A stretch of DNA of 64,000 bases from Chitinophaga sp. LS1 (GTDB taxonomy: Bacteria; Bacteroidota; Bacteroidia; Chitinophagales; Chitinophagaceae): assembly GCF_034274695.1 (NCBI RefSeq), contig NZ_CP128362.1, positions 3,598,501 through 3,662,500 of the forward strand, in the 5' to 3' direction. Below the pieces are notes generated by a model that was not told the DNA's origin, searched no databases, and saw only the letters and a list, made by a program, of their open reading frames with translations. Of this stretch, positions 46,801-57,019 are shown one piece after another (the first letter of the stretch is position 1; each line of letters opens with the position of its first letter). A program made the position numbers and the translations under genes.

Positions 46801-49800
46801 CAGACCATATCATCTTCGATAGCCTGAACATCGATGCAACCGGTACAGGTACCTACGGTTATGGTGTACAGTTCATCGATCATGCTGATAGCAATGTGGT
46901 AAGACATAGTAACATCGTTACGAATACTACGGATGGTTATAATTCAAACTACGCTGGTATCGTGATCAATGCTTCTGACTCTGATCCGGCTACTACAGGT
47001 GCTACCCGTTGTACTGGCAACGTGATTGACAGCAATACTGTGACAGGTGGTTTGTATAGCGTGACAATTGTAGGTGGCAGCAGTGATCCTGTGTATGGAA
47101 CAACCATCAGAAACAATATTCTGCAGGAATTCTACTACTATGGCCTGTACTTAGAATATACTTCCGGTACACTGTTGAAAGGCAATACCATACAACGACC
47201 TACCCGTACAAATGTGAGTTACTACTATGGATTGTATGCTTATGGTGAAAACACGAACCTGAGTGTATTGGAGAACAGGTTCACCAATCCTTTTGGCGGT
47301 TCACTGACCTCTACTAATTACTTCTATGGTATTTACTTCAGTAGTGTGTCTTCCAATTCAAATACGCCTATACTGGTAGCTAACAATATCATGTACAAAA
47401 CTACTGGTGCAGGATACCAGTATGGTTTCTACAACTACAATTCTCCAAATATCAATTACTACCACAATACAATTTCATTGGATAATACAGGTGGTAGCTC
47501 TTCTTACTATTCAAGAGGCTACTATCAGTCCAGTACAACCACAGGTATTAATTTCAAGAATAACATTATTACTATCAATAACTCTGGTGCCAACTATAAA
47601 TATGCAGTTTACCTGTCATCGACCGGTACAGAGTTCTTCGCTGACCACAATGACTACTATGTAGCCGGTGGCGGCAACAATAAATTTATCGGTTACAATA
47701 ACGGTAACCAGGCTACGCTGGCAGACTGGAGAGGTTCTGCCGGTCAGGATGCAGCTACCATCAGTATAGACCCTGTTTATGCGGATGCGCCAAATGGCAA
47801 CCTGACACCGGTTATCTATCCGCTGGATAATACAGGTATCCCATTAGGTATCACCAACGATATCTTACACAAAACCAGGAGCACGACTACACCTGATATC
47901 GGAGCCTATGAAATAGACATCGTACCATGCATGTCTCCGCTGAATCCGGGTACTGCGGTGGTAACGCCAAACAGCAATATCTGTATGGGTACCCAGATCA
48001 CTCTTGATCTGACAAACAATACACCGGGTGGCCGTATGACTTATCAGTGGCAGGCTTCTTATACAGCTACTGGTCCATGGATCAATGTATCCGATACACT
48101 CTATGTATCTCATTACAAAATGGAGCTGGGTATGCTCAATTACTTCCGTTGTAAGATCGTATGTAGTGGCACCGACAGCGCATTCTCCACAATCGCTACA
48201 GTAGCGATGAATGCTCCACTGGTGAAAGGATTATACACCATCAATCCTACAGGTACAGGCAGCCGTAACTTCACCTCCTTCCAACAGGCTGTGACAGCAT
48301 TGGAATGTGGTATAGCCGGTTGGGTGATCTTCGATGTAGTACCTGGCACTTACAATGAGAAGATCCGCATGCGTAAAATACCAGGTGCTTCAGATACCAG
48401 CCGTGTCACTTTCCGTAGTCAGACAGGCGATCCTATATCCGTTACATTGACTACCCCACCAACTTCGGCTGCGAACTATGTGTTGAAACTGGATAGCGCC
48501 AGCTATGTGACTTATAAAAACATTACCATTAAAGCGACTGGCTCTACTTATGCAAGAGTGGTTGAACTGGCCGGTAATGCAGCCTACGATAGCTTATTGA
48601 CCAACATCCTGAGTATGCCGTCTACAACTACCAACAGTACGAATATGGTAGGTGTCTATGCAACCAGCTTTAAAGGAAACAATAATGCCATCGTTGGGAA
48701 TACCATCCAGAATGGTGCCAGTGGTATTTACTTCTCAGGTACAGGTACGGGTGAATTGGCAACGTCCATCGTGATTGACAGCAACTTTATAACCGGTGCC
48801 TATGTGAATGGTATCTATTCATCTTATGTAGATCATATCGTTATCACCCGTAACAATGTGAACCTGACTACACCGCTGGCCAGCACAGCTTACGGTATCT
48901 ATAACTACTACGATGACGGTGCGTTCAAGACAAATCATAATATCGTAAACATCAGCAATGCCAGCACTACAACCTATGGTATATACACCTATAGTTGTGA
49001 TGCATCGCAGGCGGATACTGCGCAGATGGATGGTAACAGGGTGATTGCCACAACAGGAAATACTGGTACCATGTATGGTCTGGGCCACCAGTATTCTACT
49101 TACGTGAATAACGTAAACAATGTGATCAACATCGCCACATCAGGGAGCAGTTCTTATGGCCTGTATAGCAGTAGTGATGCAAATAGTGTGTACTATAACA
49201 ATACTGTTCAGAGTGCCGCTACTTCATCTGCCAACAATATCGCTGCTTACCTGGGTCACGCTTCTGCCGGATACAGCAATGTCTTCTACAGAAATAATAT
49301 ATTCTCGCATACAGGTGGTGGTTATGCCATGTATACAACCAGTGTGGGGTATCACAACAGTGATTACAATACACTGTATACATCTGGTACGAACCTGATC
49401 AGAAACACGAATACAGGTGCGAACTATACGACATTGAATGATTTCGTGACAGCTGCTGATCAGGATGTACATTCTATCGTTTACAAACCTGCATTCGAAG
49501 CGGGTAATAATAACTTGCTGCCAGATCTGAATAACCCTGAAGTATGGGCGATTCATGGCCGTGGTGTACAGGTGAGAGGTAATGCACATGATTTCAGCGG
49601 TGCATACCGTCCACAAACACTGGCAGAAGGTGTACCAGACATGGGGGCGTATGAGTTCCTGCCAGCTGTAGAACCCGTGTTGTTAACACCGGTACCGGCT
49701 GCTCCATCTCCGGGTATTACCCAGACATTCATGTTCGGTACAGATACTGTAGCGAAAGTTACCTGGGCTGCTTCAGGTGCAGTGCCTACATCCCTGACGC

Positions 49801-52800
49801 TGAAACGCTACTCAGGTATCAAGCCGCCAAACCTGACGCCTACACAGGAATTTATGTACTTCTATACCGACGTAGATGCAAGTGGACAGTACAGCAACTT
49901 TGACTTCAAACAATACTATGTGCCTTCATGGCAGGGTACATTCACAGATGAAAAAACAATCCACCTGGGTAGAACGAATAATGACTCTGCATGGGTGGTG
50001 AATGACAGTAGTAAGGTCGATACTGACTTTAAGACGATCTCTGAAAATCAGTTATCATACCTCGACAGGTATACCGGTCTGAAAGGCAGCGAACCCGATG
50101 TGCCAAGCTTCCCAGCTCTGCCGGATAGTTCTAACAGAGGTACCCGTTTCTGGGTAGGCTATGGTCACCAGTACTACATGAATGTGGATAACTCACAGAA
50201 CATGGTGTTGTACCTGAGTGCACAACAACCTGCACATGTAGTAGTGAAGATCCATGGTACCAGCTACAGAAAAGAATATACAGTACCAGCCAACTCCGTA
50301 CTGGCATCAGATATCATCCCTAAAGCAGGTTTGAGCGATGCACGTCTGCTTGGCGAAGGATTGTATGAACAAGGTATCAGCATAGAAAGTGACGTGCCTA
50401 TCGTAGCTTATGCACACATCTATAGTTCTGCCTCTTCCGGTGCAACCATGCTGTTGCCTGTAGGAACTTACGGATATGAATATTATGCGCTCACATCCCG
50501 TCAGAACTATAGTTCTACTTCTTATTCCTGGTTCTATATCATCGCAGACAATGATAATACGGTAGTTGAAATTACGCCATCCGTACCTACACTGGCAGGT
50601 AAACCAGCCAAGGTTCCATTCACCGTGACACTAAATAAAGGTCAGGTGTACCAGGTACTGGGTGCGATCATGAGTGGATCAGAAGGATATGATCTGTCTG
50701 GTAGTAAGGTGAGATCAATCACCAACGCAGCAGGTAAATGTTATCCGGTAGCTGTCTTCTCCGGCAATAGCCGTACGTCCCTGGGTTGTGATGGTTCAAT
50801 CGGTAGCTCCGGTGATAATGCGATCCAGCAAAACTTCCCGTCACAGGCATGGGGTATGCACTATCTCACAGCGCCTACCAGCAGTTCTGATGATCCTGCT
50901 ACACTCTCTACGAATATCTTCCGTGTAATGGTGAAAGACTCTGCTACCGTTGTGAAACTGAATAATGTGCCGCTGACAGGTTTGATCAATGGACGCTACT
51001 ATCAATACCAAAGCAATACCGCTGATTACCTGGAAGCTAATCAACCAATTATGGTAGCTCAGTACATGGCATCAGAAGGTGCTTGTCCGAATACCGGTTC
51101 AATGGGTGATCCTGAAATGTTCTATATCAGTCCGCTGGAACAGGGTATCAATGCTGTAGGTTTGTATCGCAATGTATTGGAGGCGATAGATGTCAACTAC
51201 CTCACCGTGATTATTCCTACAGGTGCTTTATCATCTCTCCTGATTGATAACAGTAACCTCTTCGACTATACTTATGCACATCCTAATAAACCGGGATATT
51301 CAGTAGTGGTGAAAAGATGGTCAGCTGCTTCTGCACAGTGTATAGTAACCAGCGACTCTGCCTTTACCGCAGTAACCTATGGTATGGGTAGCGTAGAAAG
51401 CTATGGCTTCAATGCCGGTACACTGGTGAGAAATCTGAATGCCACTACCTCCTTTAACAATAATTATGGCTCCAGCAGCAGTTCTAATTATACCTGCGCC
51501 GGTACGCCATTCCACTTCACAGCGATGCTGCCAATCAAGCCAGTCTCCATCACATGGGAACTGAGCCAGGTAAGCAATCTGTTGCCTGCAGGCGATGTGA
51601 CACAAACAAACCCTGTAGCACTGGATAGCATTGTTGCAAATGGAAAGACTTATTATAAATATGACCTGACAGGTGATTACATGTTCACTGCACCAGGTAC
51701 CTACTACATCCCGATGAAGATGCAGCATCCTGAGATCGAAAGCTGTGACAACACTTCAGAGGTGATCCTCACTATCAAGGTGATCAGGAAACCAGTAGTG
51801 GATTATAGTGTGGATTACTCCGGTTGCGTAGCTGATATCGCCGAGCTGACAGGTAGTGTAATCACAGAAAACAATGCAGCCATCAATACCTGGAAATGGA
51901 ATTTCGCAGATGGTACGACAGCTTCTACACAAAAAGTAACCAGACAGTATCCTGCTGCAGGTACCTATGTTGAAGAACTGCACATCATTACTTCCGAAGG
52001 TTGTATCGGTGATACGACAAAAGAAGTAGTAGCGAATGAACCAACTGCAGCGAAACTGGTGACCGATAGCTTCACCGTTTGTTACAACTCATCTGTGACC
52101 TTCACAGTGAAAGATCCTGAAACCGGTGTGACCTATAGGTGGTTCAATGCGAAGACGGGTGGTGCCCTGCTGGATACTGGTAATACATTTACCATCAATC
52201 CGGTAACAACGCCTGGTATCTACTATGTAGAAGCAATGAAGAATGGTTGTGTAAGCACCTCACGCACACCAGCCACCGTCACTGTACTGCCACAGCTTAC
52301 AGTACCTGTAGTAGAAGTGGATAGCATCGGTGTAAACACCATCCGCTTCAAATGGAATGCGATACCTGGTGCAACTGGTTACGAAGTAAGTATCGATGGT
52401 GGTAATACCTGGACTACACCTTCATCTGGTGCACAGGGTACAGAACATATAGTAACAGGTCTGAAACCGGTGCAGGAAGTAACGCTGATCGTGAAAGTAA
52501 AAGGTTGTGAAGACAAGCTCTCCGATCCGGTATCAGCAGTTACACTCACAGATGGTATCTATATTCCAAATGCGTTCTCTCCAAATGGTGACGGTCTGAA
52601 TGATGTGCTGAAAGTATATGGTGCTGTGATCAGTGAAGTACACTTTATGGTGTTCAACCAGTGGGGTGAGAAGGTCTTTGAATCAAATGACCAGTCAGTA
52701 GGCTGGGATGGTTTCTACAAGAGTAAGGCGCAGCCTTCAGGAGTATACATCTATGTGGTAAAACTGAAACTGATAGATGGTAGTGCGGTAGATAGAAAAG

Positions 52801-52823
52801 GTTCAGTGAACCTGATCAGGTAG
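43899..52823 (+). CDS. Giant T9SS type B surface protein (2974 residues)
   Basis: A signal peptide (hydrophobic core LYLLLLLLPAIGLRA) starts the protein. Residues about 30-215 are a beta-sandwich-like domain. About 217-1920 consist of three large modules, each an Ig-like domain followed by a right-handed beta-helix (NTI/NNT-rich rungs) and ending in a DxGAYE motif. About 2077-2510 match the IgGFc-binding-like domain found also in the next gene (GTRFWVGYGHQY, SEGACPNT). PKD and fibronectin-like domains follow, then a gliding-motility-associated type B sorting domain (IPNAFSPNGDGLND). It should be exported by T9SS and act as adhesin or matrix protein. It lies 37 bp from a DUF4302 lipoprotein gene. 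Confidence 0.88.
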   Translation: MRTKPVSVRLGAVLYLLLLLLPAIGLRAQTDITIGLGNGSNSTTSYPCPIQDWYQATRAQYLYRASELTAKGMGPGMINALKFNATSVGSDVDGAENYAIKIVGTTVSSLSDSYYEPVGNNFYGPLNYMPVVGLNSFTIPSGFFWNGTDNILVEVCGGAASYTHNPVFPYTTGLAFNGSHTYYQDAGTSLCGTSQVNSASTTRPDIIFNWTPAAACTGTPTAGTAASSASAVCLNESFTLSLTGVTVASGLKYQWQSSTDNSTWTNIPNDTLSSLTTTQTVSSYYRCVVTCTASSNAANSTSVQVTSPSLVHGTFTINKALPTGAGNFASFNDAYNYIKCGIDGAVIFNVVANAASAYNEQLIMTPVPGASATNTVTFNGNNDTIAYLSTSSAERAVIKLNGADYITFNDLIIQAKGSSSGQYGFGVQLLNDADYNTINNCKILINTTSTSSDFAGIVVSASATSATGTGSTSCDNNTFSNNTVTGGYYSMTLVASSTASNASNKVINNKFLDFYYYGMYIYGAYNLTFEKNTISRPSRTSVDNFYGIYVTNLSTKLNINANRITNPFGGNPTSTSTFYAIYFTSVDALNTLENVVSNNLIYNLTGSGSVYGFYNSSSDNVFYYHNTLSLDGSATPGTSYVTRGFYQTTQAAGVYLRDNMITINRGGQNIKHGIYFGTTSSDIVSNYNNIYLAATVANAYTGYYSANRATLTDWQTAATQDANSLAANPIYKDSTNGNYAPSSQTVNDRGFPVGIAADINSTTRSTSTPDMGAYEFTPDPCTAPPVPGTSTVNKNPVCVGTNVGLGLNGNSNGLTQTYQWQYATTATGPWTNLGTPINYPDTVIVSTSTLYYRTAVTCSGNTTYSTPVLLTVNPALPPNTYTVDKNSPASATNYTSFAAVKTALECGITGPVVFNVVAGRTPYEEQFSLDSIRGTSAINTITFLGNGNTIHYSSNTTDERAVIKLKHTDHIIFDSLNIDATGTGTYGYGVQFIDHADSNVVRHSNIVTNTTDGYNSNYAGIVINASDSDPATTGATRCTGNVIDSNTVTGGLYSVTIVGGSSDPVYGTTIRNNILQEFYYYGLYLEYTSGTLLKGNTIQRPTRTNVSYYYGLYAYGENTNLSVLENRFTNPFGGSLTSTNYFYGIYFSSVSSNSNTPILVANNIMYKTTGAGYQYGFYNYNSPNINYYHNTISLDNTGGSSSYYSRGYYQSSTTTGINFKNNIITINNSGANYKYAVYLSSTGTEFFADHNDYYVAGGGNNKFIGYNNGNQATLADWRGSAGQDAATISIDPVYADAPNGNLTPVIYPLDNTGIPLGITNDILHKTRSTTTPDIGAYEIDIVPCMSPLNPGTAVVTPNSNICMGTQITLDLTNNTPGGRMTYQWQASYTATGPWINVSDTLYVSHYKMELGMLNYFRCKIVCSGTDSAFSTIATVAMNAPLVKGLYTINPTGTGSRNFTSFQQAVTALECGIAGWVIFDVVPGTYNEKIRMRKIPGASDTSRVTFRSQTGDPISVTLTTPPTSAANYVLKLDSASYVTYKNITIKATGSTYARVVELAGNAAYDSLLTNILSMPSTTTNSTNMVGVYATSFKGNNNAIVGNTIQNGASGIYFSGTGTGELATSIVIDSNFITGAYVNGIYSSYVDHIVITRNNVNLTTPLASTAYGIYNYYDDGAFKTNHNIVNISNASTTTYGIYTYSCDASQADTAQMDGNRVIATTGNTGTMYGLGHQYSTYVNNVNNVINIATSGSSSYGLYSSSDANSVYYNNTVQSAATSSANNIAAYLGHASAGYSNVFYRNNIFSHTGGGYAMYTTSVGYHNSDYNTLYTSGTNLIRNTNTGANYTTLNDFVTAADQDVHSIVYKPAFEAGNNNLLPDLNNPEVWAIHGRGVQVRGNAHDFSGAYRPQTLAEGVPDMGAYEFLPAVEPVLLTPVPAAPSPGITQTFMFGTDTVAKVTWAASGAVPTSLTLKRYSGIKPPNLTPTQEFMYFYTDVDASGQYSNFDFKQYYVPSWQGTFTDEKTIHLGRTNNDSAWVVNDSSKVDTDFKTISENQLSYLDRYTGLKGSEPDVPSFPALPDSSNRGTRFWVGYGHQYYMNVDNSQNMVLYLSAQQPAHVVVKIHGTSYRKEYTVPANSVLASDIIPKAGLSDARLLGEGLYEQGISIESDVPIVAYAHIYSSASSGATMLLPVGTYGYEYYALTSRQNYSSTSYSWFYIIADNDNTVVEITPSVPTLAGKPAKVPFTVTLNKGQVYQVLGAIMSGSEGYDLSGSKVRSITNAAGKCYPVAVFSGNSRTSLGCDGSIGSSGDNAIQQNFPSQAWGMHYLTAPTSSSDDPATLSTNIFRVMVKDSATVVKLNNVPLTGLINGRYYQYQSNTADYLEANQPIMVAQYMASEGACPNTGSMGDPEMFYISPLEQGINAVGLYRNVLEAIDVNYLTVIIPTGALSSLLIDNSNLFDYTYAHPNKPGYSVVVKRWSAASAQCIVTSDSAFTAVTYGMGSVESYGFNAGTLVRNLNATTSFNNNYGSSSSSNYTCAGTPFHFTAMLPIKPVSITWELSQVSNLLPAGDVTQTNPVALDSIVANGKTYYKYDLTGDYMFTAPGTYYIPMKMQHPEIESCDNTSEVILTIKVIRKPVVDYSVDYSGCVADIAELTGSVITENNAAINTWKWNFADGTTASTQKVTRQYPAAGTYVEELHIITSEGCIGDTTKEVVANEPTAAKLVTDSFTVCYNSSVTFTVKDPETGVTYRWFNAKTGGALLDTGNTFTINPVTTPGIYYVEAMKNGCVSTSRTPATVTVLPQLTVPVVEVDSIGVNTIRFKWNAIPGATGYEVSIDGGNTWTTPSSGAQGTEHIVTGLKPVQEVTLIVKVKGCEDKLSDPVSAVTLTDGIYIPNAFSPNGDGLNDVLKVYGAVISEVHFMVFNQWGEKVFESNDQSVGWDGFYKSKAQPSGVYIYVVKLKLIDGSAVDRKGSVNLIR
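44549..49659 (+). repeat. Threefold 1.7-kb coding module repeat in the giant adhesin
   Basis: Three consecutive modules end at about 46226, 47915 and 49659 in GAYEF, GAYEI and GAYEF, giving periods of 1689 and 1744 bp. Each begins with a Cys-x-x-Pro segment and an Ig-like stretch containing YQWQ. A segment such as NFTSFQQAVTALECGIAG and a beta-helix with repeated short rungs follow. The modules are diverged at DNA level. Confidence 0.8.
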
Positions 52824-52844
52824 GCCTAATAAAATAGTTATCCC

Positions 52845-55800
52845 ATGAAGTATCCTTTTTTAAATTATACTGCTTGCTATTGCTCTCCACCTACGGGTGG
52901 GGGCAACAGCCGCAGCATACAGCGCTCCTTGTGGCTCACACTGGTCTCGCTGTTCTTCATAGTATTATCAGGTCATGCACAAAACCTTTCCAATAAAGGA
53001 ACAGAGTTCTGGACGGCGTATGGTCACCATGAGTTTATGGAACCCGGTTGGACGAACTCGCAGGAGATGGTGTTGTACCTGAGTGCGGAGCAACCTGCTG
53101 TAGTCACTGTGTCCGTAGATAGTCTTGGCTGGAGTCGTACTTATTCTATACCCGCCAATACGGTGATTGCGACTGATTTTATACCGAAAGGCGGGACCTA
53201 CGATGCGCGTTTGTATTCAGTACCACCCAGTTTTGGAGGTACAGGTGGCGAAGGTATCTTCAGGTACAAGGGTATTCATATCGTGAGCAATGTACCCATT
53301 GTTGCATATGGACACATATTTGGTTCTGCATCTTCCGGCGCCACTACATTGTTGCCTGTGAATACCTGGGGGTATTATTATGTATCCCTGAATAGCGAGC
53401 AGAATTATCTGCCAGACTGTTTCTCCTGGATGTATGTGATCGCGAGCCATGATAGTACGGTGGTGGAAATCACACCTTCTGCACTGACCCGCAACGGCAA
53501 TCTGGCCAATGTACCTTTTACAGTGACCTTGAATAAGGGACAGATTTATCAGGTAGTAGGCAGTACAAATGGCAGCTCAGGAGTTGAATTAACGGGAACC
53601 AAAGTACGCTCTATTGCAAATCCGGGTGATACCTGTTATCCCATTGCTGTATTTTCTGGCAGTAGCCGTACAGCCATTGGTTGTACAGTAGGTACCGGAG
53701 GCAGTGGCGACAACAACATGCAGCAGGTTTTCCCTTCGCAGGCATGGGGTAAGCGTTATCTGCTGGCACCCACCAGTACATCTTCCAGTCCTTCCTCTTT
53801 TATGACCAACATTTATAAAGTATTGGTGAAGGATCCTACTACGGTGGTGAAAAGGAATGGTGTGGTATTGACTGGTTTGAATGGAAATAGTTTTTACCGT
53901 TTTACGAGTGGTACGGCAGATTATATAGAAGCCGATAAACCAGTCATGGTCGCGCAGTTTATGTCATCAGAGGGAGCATGCCCAAACACCTCCGGAGATG
54001 GAGATCCGGAAATGGTGTACCTCAGTCCGATAGAACAGGCCATCAAAAATATTGGCTTCTACCGCAATACCAGGGAGAATATTACCACAAATTACCTCAC
54101 CCTGATCATTCCTACGGCAGGTACGCAAACATTGAAAATAGACGGTTTAAATAATGCGTGGAATTATACCTATGCACATCCTAATCTTCCCGGTTATTCT
54201 ATAGTCATTAAACGGTGGTCAGCTGCTCAGGCACAATGTCTTGTTTCCAGCGATTCTGCCTTTACTGCAGTAACATATGGTTTAGGCTCTGTGGAAAGCT
54301 ATGGCTACAATGCGGGTACCATGATCAATAACCTGAATGCAGTGGGTACGATCCACAACCAATATGATACTGCCAATGTAAAGAACGATTTTACCTGTAC
54401 CAATACACCTGTAGAACTGTCTGTATTACTGGCTTATCATCCTACAAATATGGTGTGGCAAATCAGTCAGCTGGGTAGTTCGATCACACCCAATAATGAT
54501 GTGGTGATCACTAATCCGGTTAGCGCTGGTCAGGAAATAGTGAATGGCGTACCTTATTACAAATACACCCTGCCGGGTACTTACCAGTTCAGTAATACCG
54601 GCACTTACGATATTACGATTACAAACACCAACCCTGAGATTGAAAAATGTGATCACACCGAACAGGTGAAGATCTCTGTGACAGTGAAGAAAAAACCTTC
54701 CGCGAAGTTCTCTTATACACATACCGGTTGTACAAAAGACTCCGTCTACTTTGCAGGAGACACAAGCGGAAATGGATACGATGTCAATCGCTGGAAATGG
54801 ACATTTGCCGGACCAGTATCAGATAGTGGCCAGCATGTGACACATGCTTTTGCAGCGGGTACGCAGAGTGTACAACTGAGTGTAATTACAGAAGAAGGTT
54901 GTATTGCCGATACCACTGCATCTATCACCATCTATCCAAGACCTACTGCTGATTTCAATACCAGTGTACAAAATGTATGTGAAGGCAGTGATGTAACGCT
55001 TACCGATCAGTCATCCTTTGCTGGTAGCGCACCTATAGTAGGCTGGTACTGGGATGGTGGCAATGGCACTGTCAATAACAACCCGACTGCCGCTGCGCAG
55101 CCTGAACATTATGATACATACGGCACTTACAATATCAGGCATATTGTAAAGGTAAGCGACCTCTGTGTGAGCGATACGGTTACAAAATCAGTCACTGTAT
55201 ACGCCAAACCAGTTCCATCCTTTACCTACCCTGACAACTGTCTGGCAGTAGATGGCATCGTACAGTTCACCAGTACGACCACTGTACCTGATGCACAAAC
55301 ACTGAGCTCCTATACATGGGACTTTGGTGATGCAGCGGCTACTCCTGCCAATCCAAACACCAGCACAGATGCAAACCCACAACATACATACACTTCATTT
55401 GGTACTTATACGATCAAATACAGTGCGACTACAGCCAATGGTTGTACGAAAGATACGACCGTAACTGCCGTCTTTAAACTGAAACCAAAACTCACTTACA
55501 CCAGGCTGGATTCTGTATGCGTCAATCTGAAAGGAACAATTGATGTAGCAAAAGCTGCCGTAACCAATGGGGTAACTGGTACAGGAGTGTACAAAGGCCC
55601 GGGTACAAGCACTGCCGGGGCATTCAATCCAACGACCGCAGGTGCAGGCACACACACCATCTGGTATGTATTTACTACCAGCAGTGGTTGTATAGATTCT
55701 ATCTCTACCACTATCAAAGTGAATCCAAAACCAGCTGCTGCGTTTACGGCGGAAGATGTATGTCTGGGAGCACCGGTGGTGATCAGTGATCAATCCACTA

Positions 55801-57002
55801 TCTCAACAGGTAACATCGCTTCCTGGAACTGGAACTTTGGTGATGGTAACAGCGAGAGTCATACTGATAATACAACCTTCAACAAAACATACACTGTCTG
55901 GAAGACCTACACTGTGAAACTGGTAGCGGTCAGTGACAATGGTTGCGTCAGTGATACCGCTATCCACACAGTGGCTGTACATCCTAATCCGACTACTGAC
56001 TTTGCGCTACCTCAGCATATTTGTATGCCGGAAGGGATTGCTGAATTTACTAATAGCACTTCCACGCCTGATAAATCAGCTATGAGCTATCAGTGGAACT
56101 TTGGTGATGGCACAGCCACCAGTACGACTGCTTCGCCAACGCATGTTTATCAGCAGGCAGGCAGCTATACGGTGACACTGACCGCTACTACTAAATATGG
56201 TTGCAGCAGTAGTAAAGACAAAGTGTTAAGTGCCTTCTTTACCCAACCGGTGGCCCAATTCTCCGTATCGCCTGATACGCTGTGTCAGGGCACCGAAAGC
56301 ATATTCACTGATCAGAGTACAGATGCCAGTGATAACATCACGTCGTGGAGCTGGACCTTTGGGGATGGCAGTAGTTCTACCAGCCGTAACCCGGTGAAAG
56401 AATACACCACGCCAGGTGAATACACCGTACAGCTCACTGTTACTAACGGTGCAGGTTGTATATCCAGCCCTGTAAGCAGTCAGGTAGTGGTATACCTGCA
56501 ACCCGTGATCGATGCCGGCGATGACTTCGTCGTACCACAGGGTACCCTCATACAATTTAATGCAACGGCCAACGACAGCACCCAACTGGTATTCCGCTGG
56601 TCACCTGGTGATGGGCTCTCGTCTGCCAATGTGCTGAACCCCTGGCTGGTAGCAATGGCAGATCAGGTGTACACACTCACCGCTATCGGCAAAGGGAGCT
56701 GTGGTGCACAGGACCAGATGAAAGTAAAAGTGCTGAAGCCTGTAAAAATACCGAATGCGTTCTCTCCAAACGGAGATGGGATCAATGATCGCTGGGTGAT
56801 TACCAACCTCGCTGATTATCCAGGTGCTACTATCGAAGTATTCAACAGGTATGGACAAAGAGTATACTATTCCGTTGGCTACGATACGCCATGGGATGGT
56901 ATGTGGAATGGCAAGCTGTTGCCGCTGGCGACCTATTACTACATCATCAAACTGAAAAACGGGTTCGCACCTCTCACCGGGTACGTTACGATACTTCAAT
57001 AA
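52845..57002 (+). CDS. T9SS type B surface protein with IgGFc-binding-like and PKD domains
   Basis: A 1385-residue protein. The N-terminus has a 30-residue hydrophilic lead before the hydrophobic segment LTLVSLFFIVLSGHA. Residues about 45-640 are homologous to residues about 2075-2640 of the upstream giant protein, with shared blocks MVLYLSA, SEGACPNT and GSVESYG. About six PKD-type domains follow (motifs such as WNFGDGNS and WTFGDGSS). The type B sorting domain ends the protein (IPNAFSPNGDGINDRW, IEVFNRYGQRVYY). Cell-surface display by T9SS is expected. It starts 21 bp after the giant gene, and the PorP/SprF gene follows after 17 bp. Confidence 0.88.
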   Translation: MKYPFLNYTACYCSPPTGGGNSRSIQRSLWLTLVSLFFIVLSGHAQNLSNKGTEFWTAYGHHEFMEPGWTNSQEMVLYLSAEQPAVVTVSVDSLGWSRTYSIPANTVIATDFIPKGGTYDARLYSVPPSFGGTGGEGIFRYKGIHIVSNVPIVAYGHIFGSASSGATTLLPVNTWGYYYVSLNSEQNYLPDCFSWMYVIASHDSTVVEITPSALTRNGNLANVPFTVTLNKGQIYQVVGSTNGSSGVELTGTKVRSIANPGDTCYPIAVFSGSSRTAIGCTVGTGGSGDNNMQQVFPSQAWGKRYLLAPTSTSSSPSSFMTNIYKVLVKDPTTVVKRNGVVLTGLNGNSFYRFTSGTADYIEADKPVMVAQFMSSEGACPNTSGDGDPEMVYLSPIEQAIKNIGFYRNTRENITTNYLTLIIPTAGTQTLKIDGLNNAWNYTYAHPNLPGYSIVIKRWSAAQAQCLVSSDSAFTAVTYGLGSVESYGYNAGTMINNLNAVGTIHNQYDTANVKNDFTCTNTPVELSVLLAYHPTNMVWQISQLGSSITPNNDVVITNPVSAGQEIVNGVPYYKYTLPGTYQFSNTGTYDITITNTNPEIEKCDHTEQVKISVTVKKKPSAKFSYTHTGCTKDSVYFAGDTSGNGYDVNRWKWTFAGPVSDSGQHVTHAFAAGTQSVQLSVITEEGCIADTTASITIYPRPTADFNTSVQNVCEGSDVTLTDQSSFAGSAPIVGWYWDGGNGTVNNNPTAAAQPEHYDTYGTYNIRHIVKVSDLCVSDTVTKSVTVYAKPVPSFTYPDNCLAVDGIVQFTSTTTVPDAQTLSSYTWDFGDAAATPANPNTSTDANPQHTYTSFGTYTIKYSATTANGCTKDTTVTAVFKLKPKLTYTRLDSVCVNLKGTIDVAKAAVTNGVTGTGVYKGPGTSTAGAFNPTTAGAGTHTIWYVFTTSSGCIDSISTTIKVNPKPAAAFTAEDVCLGAPVVISDQSTISTGNIASWNWNFGDGNSESHTDNTTFNKTYTVWKTYTVKLVAVSDNGCVSDTAIHTVAVHPNPTTDFALPQHICMPEGIAEFTNSTSTPDKSAMSYQWNFGDGTATSTTASPTHVYQQAGSYTVTLTATTKYGCSSSKDKVLSAFFTQPVAQFSVSPDTLCQGTESIFTDQSTDASDNITSWSWTFGDGSSSTSRNPVKEYTTPGEYTVQLTVTNGAGCISSPVSSQVVVYLQPVIDAGDDFVVPQGTLIQFNATANDSTQLVFRWSPGDGLSSANVLNPWLVAMADQVYTLTAIGKGSCGAQDQMKVKVLKPVKIPNAFSPNGDGINDRWVITNLADYPGATIEVFNRYGQRVYYSVGYDTPWDGMWNGKLLPLATYYYIIKLKNGFAPLTGYVTILQ

Positions 57003-57019
57003 GCAAATATTAACTCGCA

